Below are positions 34,204 to 46,770 of a DNA stretch of 64,000 bases, piece after piece. The first letter of the stretch is position 1; the number at the start of each line of letters is the position of its first letter. A program made the position numbers and the translations under genes. This stretch comes from Spirodela intermedia (taxonomy: Eukaryota > Streptophyta > Magnoliopsida > Alismatales > Araceae), in assembly GCA_902729315.2 (NCBI GenBank), contig LR746279.1, positions 377,001 through 441,000 of the forward strand, read 5' to 3'. The notes beneath the pieces were generated by a model. That model was given only the letters and a program-made list of their open reading frames with translations. It was not told the origin of the DNA and searched no databases.

Positions 34204-36825
34204 TTACAATAATTGATCGATGAACTTGAAATATTTCATCCTCCAACTTTTATTGAAAAACAAACTGACAAGAAACCCCCAAAAACCAAGAGTAAATGAC
34301 GTTGTAACAATTGCAAAGAATAAAGCATTCTTGTAATCTTTTGACTTTCCTCCATCTTCTGTTGTTGTTATCCCTTTCGTGTTCTCATTATTCGAGGAGC
34401 ATTCTTTCTTTAGTGGCGGTCCACATAATCCTGGATTACCTTCAAAACTGCTCTCATTAAAACTTCTAAATTGTATACCATTCGGGATCACACCCGTCAT
34501 GTTGTTGAAGGCAACGCTAAATGTTTCAAGGAAGGTGAGTCGTACCATTTCACTGGGAATGGAACCACTTAAACCATTATGTGAGAGGTCTAAACTTTGC
34601 AGATTATACATGTCTGCCATTGACTTTGGTAAAGAACCTTGGATGTGGTTCTTGGATAAGTCCAATGATTGAAGTCCATGCAGCTCTCCAATTTCTTGAG
34701 GAATGATGCCGCTAATCATATTCATTGATAAATCGAGGTGAGTCATCCACTGCAGAGGCTCACCTTTGTACTCACGGATCGAATTTTTTGACTTTAACGA
34801 TAGGCTTGAATCTGATCGTATTAAAGATTGCCATCCAGTGTCAGAAGTAAATGATGAGTAGGATACAGATTCGTCCCTGTGTAGAATTTTTGACCTCCAA
34901 GATGAAATATTGTGAAGACAAGGTAAAAGTTTTCCTGATAAGTTATTTCAAGAAAGATCAAGGAGACGTAGATGCTGCATTTCACATAACTGTTTGGGTA
35001 AGTAGCCGTGAATATGATTCATTCTCAAGGAAAGTACCACTATATTGAGGAAATAAGGTAGGGTTGGAGAGAAATGGTATGTAAGGCTATTATATCCAGC
35101 ATCAATTGTTCTTAGACTAGAAAAGTTGACCAACCTTGGAAGAAGTAAACCTGTGAAACTATTGTTGTGCACGATCAAACCATCTAAATATGGCATATCA
35201 ACATCAACAGGGAACATCTCTCCTTCAAGGTGATTAGAAGATACGTCTAACCAAATCAATGTGCTCTGATTTCTCATCAAAGTGGGTGGTAATTTTCCTG
35301 ATAAAATGTTGCCACTCAAACCTAGCCAATATAAGAGTGTATGCCCCAAGGATGCAGGAATGTGCCCTTCCAACTTGTTTCTTGGCATGCTCAAAGATTT
35401 TAACGTGGGGAAAAAAAGGCCGATATTCTCAGGCAGCATGTTTAGATCATTATCGGATAAATCAATGGCGTAAACATTTTGAGATGCATTACAGCAAGGG
35501 ACAAGAAATGGGCCAGAAAAATTATTTCTGCTTAGAAACAATGAAGATAAAAAAGTGGAGTTGCAAAAGAAGCCAGTAGGTAGTGTCCCCTGGATTGAGG
35601 TGCCCTCAAAAGTTAACTGTTGTAATCCACCTTGGGTCTTGAGGAAGGAAGGAAATCGACCACCACTACGCTTATTAACCACACAGTCAACAATGGATAA
35701 ATGTATGAGTTGAAAGGATGGGACCCAAGAGATGGGGTACTCTGTGTTGATCTCTAACCCACCGAAGGAGGAGATATGAAGGTTTCTAAGATTGGAAAGG
35801 TTGGCGAGCACTGAAAATTGTAAAGTTCCTTCAAACCTACTACTGCTGATTTCAAGAAAGACCAGGTCAGTCAGATTACTGAAGATGGAGGAAGGGATAC
35901 TCCCTTTAAACCAATCACCAGTAAGTGTTAGGAAACCAAGCATATTCAAGTTCCCAATGCAAGAAGGAATGGTAGTCGGAGATCTGTCGTTAGATATAGA
36001 GAGATATGTCAAGGAATGTATGTTGCACAGCCAGGATGAGTCATTCCATTGGAATTGGTTGCCGGACAAATCGAGAGATGTCAAGAAGTGAAAGCTGCCG
36101 AAACAGGAAGGAATGTCACCTAACAAACTGTTATCAGATAGATCAAGTTTTTCCAGGGATTTCAAGGTGCACAACCATGATGGGATGGAACCTTCGAACT
36201 TGTTGTGTGACAGATCCAAAGTCTTTAGGAGCTTCAAGTGACAAATAGCTGTGAGACAAATAAAGGAAATCAAACAAAGAAATTTCTTATAAATGTGAGC
36301 AGATGAGATAGTTGAAGGAGCTAATTGATTGATTCAACTATATACTTGCGTTGATGTGGGCAAATCTCGAAAATATTTTTCTTAAGAATAACGGAAGTAA
36401 ATGAACGAGTTGCTTGTCACAATTGGGGGAAGTTACTCACCCTCTGGAATGCCACCGCCTATCTGATTCACCCGCAGATTCAAGCTCTCTAGCTGCCCAA
36501 ACTCCGCCAACATGGTGAGGTTTGGGCGCCATGTTTCCTCCACATCACTCCGATGCTCGCCGTATAAATAGAGCTCGACCAAGTGACCGGTGTTGGGGTT
36601 GCAGGTAATGCCAAACCATTGGCAGCAGTTTTTTCCCTCTTCCATTGTTGAGTCACCCCAGTGTGACATGAGCGAGCCATTCAAGGGGTTGAAAACCTTC
36701 TTGATCTCGAGCAAAGCCCCCCGCTCGTTGTCGTGACAACCCCTCCCCTCACATCCCAGACAAGATGCCACCACGACGACGAGAACGACCGTCAGCCTTC
36801 CCGTGGCAACACCCCGCAAAACCAT
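34204..36825 (-). pseudogene. LRR receptor-like protein RLP-B, one premature stop
   Basis: The structure is that of RLP-A: complement(36441..36825) and complement(34204..36248), with intact ATG, signal peptide, donor, acceptor and C-terminus. A single in-frame TGA at 34948-34950 replaces the GGA glycine codon of the other two genes (LLDLS-stop-NNLS). No other stop lies between it and the terminal stop. If translated, the product would be a 561-residue secreted LRR ectodomain without island, transmembrane helix or tail. Without the stop it would be 809 residues. Exon 1 differs from RLP-A/C in its N-cap (CCQWFGITCNPNTG, ELYLYGEHRSD), whereas most of exon 2 matches RLP-A. It may be a young pseudogene, a segregating null allele or a sequencing error. 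Confidence 0.85.
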
Positions 36826-36956
36826 TGGAGGAGCAGCTGCAGTAGAACTAGCAGCAGCAGCAGCAGAAGAAGAAGAAGAAGAAGTAGACTAAGAAAATGA
36901 TGATGAAGAAGAAAAATGAGAGGTCATGTTTCTTGCTCAAACGGACCACATGCTCC

Positions 36957-36965
36957 ATATTTATG
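36957..36965 (-). promoter_or_regulatory. Putative TATA box of RLP-B
   Basis: The minus strand reads cccataaatatgg about 130 bp upstream of the ATG at 36825, aligned to the TATA-like boxes of RLP-A and RLP-C. Confidence 0.4.
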
Positions 36966-37224
36966 GGCTCGTTAAGTCGTCGACAACCAGAGAATGTGGT
37001 CTGGGAGGCTGCGCGGGTCTAGACCCCCATCTAATCGGAGGCTCCACAATGACTCGATGGTTGACGTCGCTGCTCTTGACAAATATCTTTCTACGCTGAG
37101 ATGAATACGCCATTGACTTCTGTTATTTACGTCTCTTCTCTCTCTCTCTCTCTCTCTCTCGCTAGATCGTGTTATTTACGTCGAGCGTTACACGACGGTT
37201 GGCGTGTGAAGCCCGACCTGAAAT

Positions 37225-38144
37225 TGCTGAAACAAGAAGGTATATCACCTGATAATCTGTTATTCGATAGATATAGTTTTCTCAAGGATCTCAAGGCGCA
37301 CATACATGATGGGATGGAACCCTCCAAACTGTTACCCTCCAAATAGAGGATTCTCAAGGATCTCAATGTGCACAAACATGATGGGATAGAACCTTTTAAA
37401 CTGTTATAGGCTAAAGAGAGTACTCTCAGGGATCTCATGGTGCACAAACATGATGAGATGTTGCCTCCCAAATTGTTAAAGGATAGGTGGAGTTCTCTTA
37501 GGGATTGTAAGGTACACAAACATGATGGGATGGAACCCTCCAAATTGTTCGACGACAATCGTAGAACCTTTAGGAGCTTCAAGTCACAGATAACTGCGAT
37601 AAGAATAAAACAAAAGGAGAGAAACTTTTCTTATTCATATGGTCTAATCAGAAGGACGGAAAGTGCATATATAGAGTGAATTGAATCTTCCGTTGATGTA
37701 TAAAAATCTCGACACAGTTGCTTGTCACAATTACGGAAAGTCACTTACTCTCTGGAATGCCGCCGGTTATGTCATTTTACCCCAAATTCAAGCTCTCTAG
37801 CTGCCCAAACATTGCCAACATGGTGTGATTCAGGTACCACGTCGCCCCCGGTACAACATGCAACATCTGGAACGATAAATCAATCCCGACCACGCGACCG
37901 GTGTTGAAGTCACAGGTTATACCCTCCCATCAGCAGCAGTTTTTTTCCTCTTTTGTTGTCGAGTATCCCCAGTATCCCCAGTGGGACAAGGCCGATCCGT
38001 TGGGGAAGTTGATGGACCTCTTAATCTCCAGCAGAGCCCTCCGTTCCTCGTCCCGACAACCCGTCACTTTGCATTCCAGACAAGACGACGCTATGACGAC
38101 GAGAACGAAGATCATTCTTCCCAGGACAGCACCTCGAAAGGCCA
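37225..38144 (-). pseudogene. LRR receptor-like protein RLP-D, truncated
   Basis: Exon 1 is at 37749-38144 (MAFRGAVLGRMIFVLVVIAS signal peptide; N-cap CRDEERRALLEIKRSINFPN) and exon 2 at 37225-37593, with a plausible donor (aga|gtaagt) and acceptor (cgcag|ttatct). Exon 1 carries two in-frame stops: NCC-stop-WEGIT near 37929, and LNLG-stop-NDITGG near 37779. Exon 2 holds only the first LRRs, four of them near-identical 24-residue units with the core SIPSCLCTLRSL, then GDIPSCFSNF. It breaks at about 37225, where the RLP-B upstream region begins. The gene is a broken 5' end of a more divergent paralogue. Confidence 0.85.
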
Positions 38145-38299
38145 TTACAGGAGCAGCAGCGGAAGAAGGAAAAGAAGAAGACGATGAGGATAAGATGATG
38201 GAGTCATCTCTCTTTCTCAAACGGACAACAGGATCATTGTTATGGGCTTGTTGACTCGTCGACACAGGCGGTGGGGGTCCAGATCACCACCTAATCAGG

Positions 38300-39640
38300 G
38301 GCTCCTCGTTCTCTCGGTTGGTTGACGTCGCTATTGTTGAACTGTATCTTTTTTCTATGCTGACAGGAGCGTGCCGTCGGCTTGCTACGACGGCTCGATG
38401 CTGTTCCTATGTTTGAAACCTTTATTTTTTCATTTCGTTCTGTTTGTAATCTCTTCTGTCTCTCTCTTCTCTTTCCTCTCTCTCTTTCTCTCTCAAGAAG
38501 TCACAGGTGGGAGTCTGGGGCCCAACCCGAACCAAGCTATCTATAAATTTATCTCTTTTTTATAATTAGTAATTTACTCTAATGAGGGAAGATCAGTCGA
38601 AGACCCAGGAACCACGCGCTCCCTTATCCAGCTTATGGAACTGTGTCAGATCATCGGTCTACGGGGTAATTCTGAGCTTTCCGCCATCTCAGTGAGCTAC
38701 CCCGATGCGCGGCGGCGGGGTTTCAATTCGACGGTATAGATTGATTGGTTCCACCACGTTAGCGCCCTATGGATAATTGTGGGCAGGGTTCTATCGATCA
38801 ATCAAAGGTTCCCTAGTCTGAAAAATCCTAAAGAAAGTTTCATGCTACAGGAAAAAAAGTCGATTATTTTACAGAAAACGAACTAAATCGACAGCTAGCC
38901 CGATGTTGGGGTTTTCTCTCTCTTACATTCTTCGGCTCTCGTTCTATTAATCCCACAGACACGGCATTGAGAAACATGATTGACCTGTTCTGCATCCAGC
39001 GTATTGACGGACAATGACAGACAACGACAGACAACGACAGTGAGAGAAAAGAAATGAAGGCAAGAGGAGAAGGTAAGGCCGTGGAAATCAGATGGGTAGT
39101 CCGATCATGCAAAGCTCTCACTGCCTACGACATTTCACATGCAATTCCACCCCGGGTCACTCTCATCCGAATCCACTTGGACTTAATAAGATGATCTTAA
39201 CTCGTAAGTACGAAGGAAGTTACAAAGCATCTTCCAATGAAATACATGCTCAAGCCTGAAGGAGATAGAAGATTACCAGCCGTGGGGGCCTTTCAACCAT
39301 CGGCATCATTGACAATTGCCACGGTCGATAAAATAAATCAAGGTGCAGAAAATGGTGATTCCATGGTTTCTGAGCTCACCTTAGAGGCCACCTTCCATCT
39401 GAGATCAAGCTTTTGCCATCCTCTCCTTTCCGGTAGGATCCGCTGGGACTGGAAAGCTTACCCTTCGATCCACGATTGGAGGGGACGAAGAAGCCGAGCA
39501 ACAGGACCGCAGAGATCGTCGGGCTCCAGGGGATGCGAAGAACAGGAAGAATGCAACGCCCTATCAGTTTCTTCGCTGGAAGAACTAAATAAAAAGAAAT
39601 TTGGGCGATTTCAAGAAAGGCTACTTAGTGGGGACGTAAG
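38300..39640. other. Intergenic: RLP-type upstream sequence and SAUR-type repeat
   Basis: 38500-38600 (cacaggtgggagtctgggg...ctataaattta) resembles sequence upstream of the other RLPs (20.85, 42.47 kb). 38830-39560 matches 22.2-22.65 kb, including a remnant of the second-type SAUR start near 39520-39550 (ctccaggggatgcgaagaac), but no SAUR core follows. 38997-39030 has short tandem acaatgacag units. No intact gene is seen. Confidence 0.5.
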
Positions 39641-39644
39641 GCGA

Positions 39645-39840
39645 GAATGTCCTCTGGAATTTCGCAGTTAAGCCCCACCAATTGTGATTGTGTTTGGATT
39701 CAATCCAAAAAAACTCGGCCAACGCTCCGAAGCCTTGAGGAGGCAGCCTGCGGAGGCGGAAATTATCACTGAACAGAAAAAGTCCGCAGCCCAGATACGA
39801 CCAATAGGGCATGCAGCGAAATTAAGACCCGGGACCGCTG
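39645..39840. repeat. CT-associated repeat, copy 3
   Basis: It is similar to 23912-24075 and 23500-23700: the blocks attgtgattgtg, tggattcaatccaa, aactcggcc, gccttgaggaggcagcctgc and cagatacg occur in the same order. It ends directly at the CT array that starts at 39854. Confidence 0.65.
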
Positions 39841-39853
39841 GAACGTATAACCA

Positions 39854-40308
<455 letters not shown>

Positions 40309-40499
40309 CTAATCCCCCATTGATATGTTGGATTTCCATTCAACGGTATAGATTGATTGGCTCCACACCAGGAGGATGTAATCAATCATAGTGTTACCAA
40401 GATGTCGAATGAAATATAACTAAAATAAGTATTATTTTACTATGCATTTTAATCACAACTCCACCACATTCCTTCCCTAAAGATCCCCCAGGTGACCTC

Positions 40500-40636
40500 C
40501 CTTCTCTCTCTCTCTCTCTCCCCTCCCCATATTCTCTCTTTCTCTCTATCTTCTGTGCATGAAGCATGACAGAGGAATGGGAGGAGACAAGAGAGGGAAG
40601 GGAAGGACTTTCAGATCTTCTAGAGGAAATGCTGAG
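40500..40636 (+). pseudogene. SAUR leader fragment
   Basis: A CT run (about 40503-40520) is followed by the purine-rich SAUR leader (gggaagggaaggactttcag...tctagaggaaatg), homologous to 46845-46907. Homology stops at the ATG (40629) and the sequence becomes AT-rich. It marks a lost module. Confidence 0.7.
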
Positions 40637-40639
40637 AAA

Positions 40640-41800
40640 AATTAATACCACTTTAGTCGTTATAAACAAAGTAATCAAATTTTAAATATTTATGGACCAA
40701 AGTCAAAATAACATTTGGTACCAAATTTTGATGAATTCAAATTATTCATAGGGGTAATGGTTAATCTCAACATGATTTATTTTTTAAAAAACAATTGATT
40801 GAAATAAAAATAAATAAAGAAGAGTAAAGAAAATAATCATCTCTGCACTTTAAATTGAGCTCTAAATATTTGAATTTTGATGTGTTCCAACATTCAGACT
40901 TGAGAAATGACTCAAGACTTGCATTTCAAAGAACACCCCAAAACTAAAAGAACTAAGTGAAAAAATTACACCTAAAATTGAGAAAAATAAGAGGGGAGAG
41001 GGAAAATAAGACCACTGATAGAGAAACCCTGCTGGTGTTGAAATGGGAAAATGATTTTGAGTATTAAAATCTCAAGAAGAATAAGTAAAAAAATGAAATA
41101 AAATCACAAACTCGTACGTATTTGTCACCTTGGAATAGAACATCGTAGTGGTAAGAAAATGAAATGGAAAAGTGATAAAAATTCGGATTATACGCTTAAA
41201 TTTAAAAGATATATGTTATTGAATCATATGCATGGTAGGAAATCATTAAACCTACCAATAAATATAGTTCATTCCTGAAATTAATAGATACTTACAGCCA
41301 AGGTTGAAAAGTTGTAGTGAAGAATGAAAAAGCAGGATGTATTTAACCATTCTAGATGACTCAGAGGACAATTGCAATCCATCTCCACAAGTACATTTTC
41401 CACAAAATCCAGTATGTTTCCAACATATTAAATCAAATATCTTTCAAAAGTAACCATCTTTTGAATGTCATTCTTATGAGGAACCATAAGAATTTTGAAG
41501 AGTTTGCTCGAAGGTTAATGATACGGATGATGCCTTAAGACTTATGATCATCTCTTAGTCATTGCATTATAAGATGTCAAATTTTAAATTTATAAATTCA
41601 CATTATGGGAAATAATTAATCGTTTTGCCTAAACACCTTCAGGTTCATGTTAACTTATTATCAACAATACTTACAACTGTGGCTATCCATTCATCATGAT
41701 TGAGTTTGTTCAGTAAATTTCCGTTGACCAACTAACTAATCTGTGTCATTCAGTCTCTCTGTCACGTTCTTTTTACCTCCGACAGGAGAAGAGAAGCAAG
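40640..41800. other. AT-rich intergenic, nothing recognised
   Basis: About 1.1 kb of AT-rich DNA without a supported open frame or a repeat I can match elsewhere in the window. It may be an old transposon or unique DNA. Confidence 0.4.
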
Positions 41801-41803
41801 AGA

Positions 41804-41806
<3 letters not shown>

Positions 41807-41892
<86 letters not shown>

Positions 41893-41904
41893 TCCCTCTC
41901 TCTC
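41807..41904. repeat. CT microsatellite array
   Basis: A pure (CT)n of about 80 bp has a short imperfect tail. The right flank (about 41906-41945) resembles the right flank of the CT tract at 3.3 kb. Confidence 0.9.
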
Positions 41905-42764
41905 GGCATACCCCTACATGTATTCGCTCCGGCATAGACTCTCAAACAGGAGGGGGGAGCAAGCGGTAGTGGTCTCCCCCGTCCCCCCTCTTCCCCGTCT
42001 GGACGTCTTCAGAAACTTTTCCTTCCTTCCTCGCTCTCTTCCTCGTCTCCGATTGGCAGACATTGTCAGCCGCCGTCTCCCATGCCCGGGGACGAGCCCT
42101 TCCATCTACAACGAGCCCGGCAAGACCGCCGGTCTGGTCGCAGCAGCGCTTCCCATATTCTCTCTCTCTCTCTCCCCTCTATCTTCTTGCTTTTGTCTTT
42201 CCTTGAATGACCACACAGAGCGGGGGGGCTTTCTGTGGCCGACGGCGTCTCCTCCACGACAGCCCTCGCATCCCCCGGCAACCGCCGCGGTCCAAAGCAG
42301 CCCTCCAGGTTTCTGCTGGCGCTCCATCCGGCAGAAGGCTTGCCCAAAATCCCGAAACATCATCACTGTCGGGACATGAAATAATTCATTAACTAAACTG
42401 TTGATACTTCTCTCCAAGGCAACGGAAAGAACTGAGGCTCTCTCTTCTATTTCTAGAGAGAATTCATAGGTGGGCGTGTGGGATCCAACCCGAACAAAGC
42501 TTTTTATAAATTTATTACGCTTTTTACGGTTAATAGTTAGTCAAATGAGTGAAGACCGCACATCCTCAGCACGTCAGTGAAAAGATCTAGGAACCGCGTG
42601 GCATATGCGATGGTCAACAACAAACTGCGAGGGAATCCCGATCTCCAATGCATAGCATTGGAGATTGAGGTAGAATATCTGTCCTCTTGTATCCATTCCG
42701 CCTTTTAACTAGTGTACTTCGGATATCTTTGTGAACTAGCGAATTTCAGCCGAAATCGAGTTTC
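41905..42764. other. Intergenic: copied repeat blocks
   Basis: 42198-42270 matches 24100-24170. 42450-42600 matches the RLP-type upstream sequence at 38.5 and 20.85 kb. No gene is supported, and the short open frames show no domain. Confidence 0.4.
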
Positions 42765-42955
42765 CGGATTTCAGGCACGTCAATTACTGGGACAGGCGGA
42801 CGGCCGCCGGCGAGCAGAAGCGACGGTGAAAGCCGAGCTGAAGCTCCGCGAGGAGAAGAAGAGAGTGAAAGAGAAGGTGTGGTGGAAAGAACCTACGTCA
42901 GCAGAAGATTAGAGCGAGCTCGGAAATCTAACAAAATATGACTGGTCCTCTTACC
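42765..42955 (-). repeat. Inverted SAUR 3'-flank at a duplication breakpoint
   Basis: This is the reverse complement of the SAUR 3' flank (compare 47560-47690 and 16258-16380; shared ccgagctcgctctaat and gggttctttccacc). It abuts the left end of the RLP-C block at about 42955, so an inversion or foldback occurred at this junction. Confidence 0.75.
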
Positions 42956-43301
42956 TTTTGCCTTTTCTTCTGTTCTATAGTTATCTTCTCTCTCTCTCTC
43001 TCCCTCTCCCTGGAAGTCATGGTTGGGGTGTGGAGCCGGACATGAACCATGAATATTGAGTTGTTTATACTAGGATATTTTATTAATATAGTTGGATAAA
43101 GTATCTTCCGAGGCCTATATGAACTAGAAAGAGTTTAGTTAGAAGAAAAGTTCCCAACCATCCACTGGAGATTAGCATACGAAGTCATTTATACAACACT
43201 TGCGAAACCAATAAACAGTAAACTTGAAACCTTCATTTCATTTCAATTCAAATCTATTAACTAGGTTACACCAGAAGATTCAAGGGTCCCTCAACTACAT
43301 G

Positions 43302-45995
43302 TTACAATAATTGATCGATGAACTTGAAATATTTCATCCTCCAACTTTTATTGAAAAACAAACTGACAAGAAACCCCCAAAAACCAAGAGTAAATGACGT
43401 TGTAACAATTGCAAAGAATAAAGCATTCTTGTAATCTTTTGACTTTCCTCCATCTTCTGTTGTTGTTATCCCTTTCGTGTTCTCATTATTCGAGGAGCAT
43501 TCTTTCTTTAGTGGCGGTCCACATAATCCTGGATTACCTTCAAAACTGCTCTCATTAAAACTTCTAAATTGTATACCATTCGGGATCACACCCGTCATGT
43601 TGTTGAAGGCAACGCTAAATGTTTCAAGGAAGGTGAGTCGTACCATTTCACTGGGAATGGAACCACTTAAACCATTATGTGAGAGGTCTAAACTTTGCAG
43701 ATTATACATGTCTGCCATTGACTTTGGTAAAGAACCTTGGATGTGGTTCTTGGATAAGTCTAATGACTGAAGTCCCTGCAGCTCTCCAATTTCTTGAGGA
43801 ATGATGCCGCTAATCATATTCATTGATAAATCGAGGTGTGTCATCCACTGCAGAGGCTCACTCTTGTACTGACGGATCGAATTTTTCGACTTTAACGATA
43901 GGCCTGGATCTGATGGTATTAAAGATCCCCATGCAATGGTAGAAGAAGATGATGAGTAGAATGAAATTACGGCCCTGTGTAGAATTTTTGACCTCCAAGA
44001 TGAAATATTGTGAAGACAAGGTAAAAGTTTTCCTGATAAGTTATTTCCAGAAAGATCAAGGAGACGTAGATACTGCATTTCACATAACTGTTTGGGTAAG
44101 TAGCCGTGAATATGATTCATTCTCAAGGAAAGTACCACTATATTAGGGAAATAAGGTAGGGTTGGAGAGAAATGGTATGTAAGGCTATTATATCCAGCAT
44201 CAATTATTCTTAGACTAGAAAAGTTGGCCAACCTTGGGAGAAGTAAACCTGTGAAACTATTGTTATGCACGATCAACGAATCTAAAAATGGCATCTCAGC
44301 ATCAACAGGGAACATCTCTCCTTCAAGGTGATTAGAAGATACATCTAAATAAAACAATCTGCTCCGATTTCTCATCAAAGTGGGTGGTAATTTTCCTGAT
44401 AAAATGTTGCCACTCAGATCTAGCCAATATAAGAGTGTATGCCCCAAGGATGCAGGAATGTGCCCTTCCAACTTGTTTCTTGCCACGCTCAAAGATTGTA
44501 ACGTGGGAAAAAAAAGACCGATATTCTCAGGCAGCGTGTTTAGATCATTATCAGATAAACGAATGTCCTCAACATTTTGAGATGCATTACAGCGAGAGAC
44601 AAGAAATGGGCCAGAAAAATGATTACTTATTAGTGACAATGAAGATAAAAAAGTGAAGTTGCAAAAGAAGCCAGCAGGTAGTGTCCCCTGGATTGAGGTG
44701 CCGTCAAAAGTTAAGTCTTCTAATTTACCTTGGGTCTTGAGGAAGGAAGGAAATCGACCACCACTACGTCTATTAACCACACAGTCAACAATGGATAAAT
44801 GTATGAGTTGAAAGGATGGGACCCAAGAGATGGGGTACTCTGTGTTGATCTCTAACCCACCGAAGGAGTAGATATCAAGTTTTGTAAGTTTGGAAAGGTT
44901 GGCGAACACTGAAAATTGTAAAGTCCCTTCAAACCTACTACTGCTGATTTCAAGAAAGACCAAGTCAGTCAGATTACTGAAGATGGAGGAAGGGATACTC
45001 CCCTTAAACCAATCACCAGTAAGTCTTAGGAAATTAAGCCTATTCAAGTTCCCAATGCAAGAAGGAATGGTAGTCGGAGATCTGTCGTTATATATAGAGA
45101 GAGATGTCAAGGAATGCATGTTGCACAGCCAGGATGAGTCATTCCATTGAAATTGGTTGCCGGACAAATAAAGAGATGTTAAGAAGTGAAAGTTGCCGAA
45201 ACAAGAAGGAATGTCACCTAACAAACTGTTATAAGATAGATCAAGTTCTCTCAAAGATCTCAAGGTACACAAACATGATGGGATGGAACCTTCCAACTTG
45301 TTAAAATATAAATGTAGTTCTCTCAGGGATCTCAAGGTGCACAACCATGATGGGATGGAATCCTCGAACTTGTTGACTGACAGATCCAAAGTCTTTAGGA
45401 GCTTCAAGTGGCAAATAGCTGTGAGACACATAAAGGAAATCAAACAAAGAAATTTCTTATACATGTGAGCAGATGAGATAGTTGAAGGAGCTAATTGATT
45501 AATTCAACTATATACTTGCGTTGATGTGGGCAAATCTCGAAAATATTTTTCTTAAGAATAACGGAAGTAAATGAACGAGTTGCTTGTCACAATTGGGGGA
45601 AGTTACTCACCCTCTGGAATGCCACCGCCTATCTGATTCCACCGCAGATTCAAGCTCTCTAGCTGCCCAAACTCCGCCAACATGGTGAGGTTTGGGTGCC
45701 ATGTTCCCTCCACATCACTCCAACGGTTGCTGTTCAACTGGAGCTCGACCACGTGACCGGTGCTGGGGTTGCAAGTTATACCAGGCCAGTGGCAGCAGTC
45801 TTTTACCTGTTCTGTTATTGAGTCCCCCCAGTGTGACATGAGCGAGCCATTCAAGGGGTTGAAAACCTTCTTGATCTCGAGCAAAGCCCTCCGCTCGTTG
45901 TCGTGACAACCCCTCCCATCACATCCCAGACAAGATGCCACCACGACAACGACAACGACCGTCAGCCTTCCCGTGGCAACACCCCGCAAAACCAT
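43302..45995 (-). CDS. LRR receptor-like protein RLP-C (no kinase domain)
   Basis: Two exons, complement(45611..45995) and complement(43302..45418), give 833 residues. The splice sites match RLP-A (agg|gtgagt; cacag|ctattt). The signal peptide MVLRGVATGRLTVVVVVVVA is followed by an N-cap with C30 and CCHWPGITC. The LRR ectodomain carries one 24-residue unit more than RLP-A near its start (IPSWLCTLRSLREL, then IPSCLCTLRSLREL). The island reads SKILHRAVISFYSSSSS, different from A and B. The GLCGPPLKKEC cap, one transmembrane helix (SFTLGFWGFLVSLFF) and tail NKSWRMKYFKFIDQLL end the protein. It is expected at the plasma membrane, working with a partner receptor kinase. It is head-to-head with the intact SAUR 0.92 kb away. 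The frame is intact. Confidence 0.92.
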
Positions 45996-46106
45996 TGGAG
46001 GAGCGGCAGCAGCAGCACGAGAAGAAGATGAAGTAGACTAAGAAAATGATGATGATGAAGAAGAATGAGAGGTCATGTTTCTTGCTCAAACGGACCACAT
46101 CCTCCC

Positions 46107-46115
46107 TATTTATGG
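46107..46115 (-). promoter_or_regulatory. Putative TATA box of RLP-C
   Basis: The minus strand reads ccataaata about 112 bp before the ATG at 45995, the same element as at 20609-20617. Confidence 0.45.
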
Positions 46116-46317
46116 GCTCGTTGAGTCGTCGACGACCAGAGGATGTGGTCTGGGAGGCTGCGCAGGTCTAGACCACCAAAGCTAATCGGAGGCTCCACAC
46201 TGACTCGTTGGTTAACGCCGCTGTTCTTGACAAATATCTTTTTTCAGCGCTGAGATGAATACGCCATTGACTTCTTACGTCGAGCGTTACGACGACATTG
46301 ACTTCTGTCATTTACGT

Positions 46318-46319
<2 letters not shown>

Positions 46320-46352
<33 letters not shown>
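46320..46352. repeat. CT microsatellite in the RLP-C/SAUR-C intergenic region
   Basis: It is homologous in position to 20787-20817 and 37135-37162. It lies between the two divergent genes, nearer to RLP-C. Confidence 0.75.
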
Positions 46353-46355
<3 letters not shown>

Positions 46356-46763
46356 CCCAGATCGTGTTATTTACGTCGAGCGTAACACGACGGTTGGCGT
46401 GTGGAGCCTGACCTGAAATAAGCGATTTATTAATGTATTACGCTTTTATAATTAATTATTTAGTAAAATGAAGGCAGGCAGTCAAAGATCTAGCAACCAC
46501 GTGCTCCCTCATCCAACCAATGGAACTGTCCCACTTCATCTAATTCCGCTGGCCTCCCGCTGAGCGGCTGGATTTCAGATTGACGGTGTAGATTGATTGG
46601 CTACACCATCTTGGCCACATATAGAATTTTATATTTTACACCATTATAATTTCACTATTTAAAGTGAATCCTTACAAAATATAAATAAAATAAGTATTAT
46701 TTTAATGTGCATTTAAACCGCAGCTCAGCCGCTTTCCTCCTTTCTTGGACGTACTCCAAGTGA

Positions 46764-46770
<7 letters not shown>

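Larger units (their letters stand above)
27208..37224. repeat. Segmental duplication block 1, right copy
   Basis: This is a copy of 11425-20877 with the same order of parts: integrase end, gypsy 3' region, LTR, RLP fragment, SAUR pseudogene, RLP 5' fragment and a full-length RLP. It keeps about 720 bp of RLP 3' sequence lost from the left copy. The right breakpoint is at about 37224, where sequence switches into RLP-D exon 2. Confidence 0.85.
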
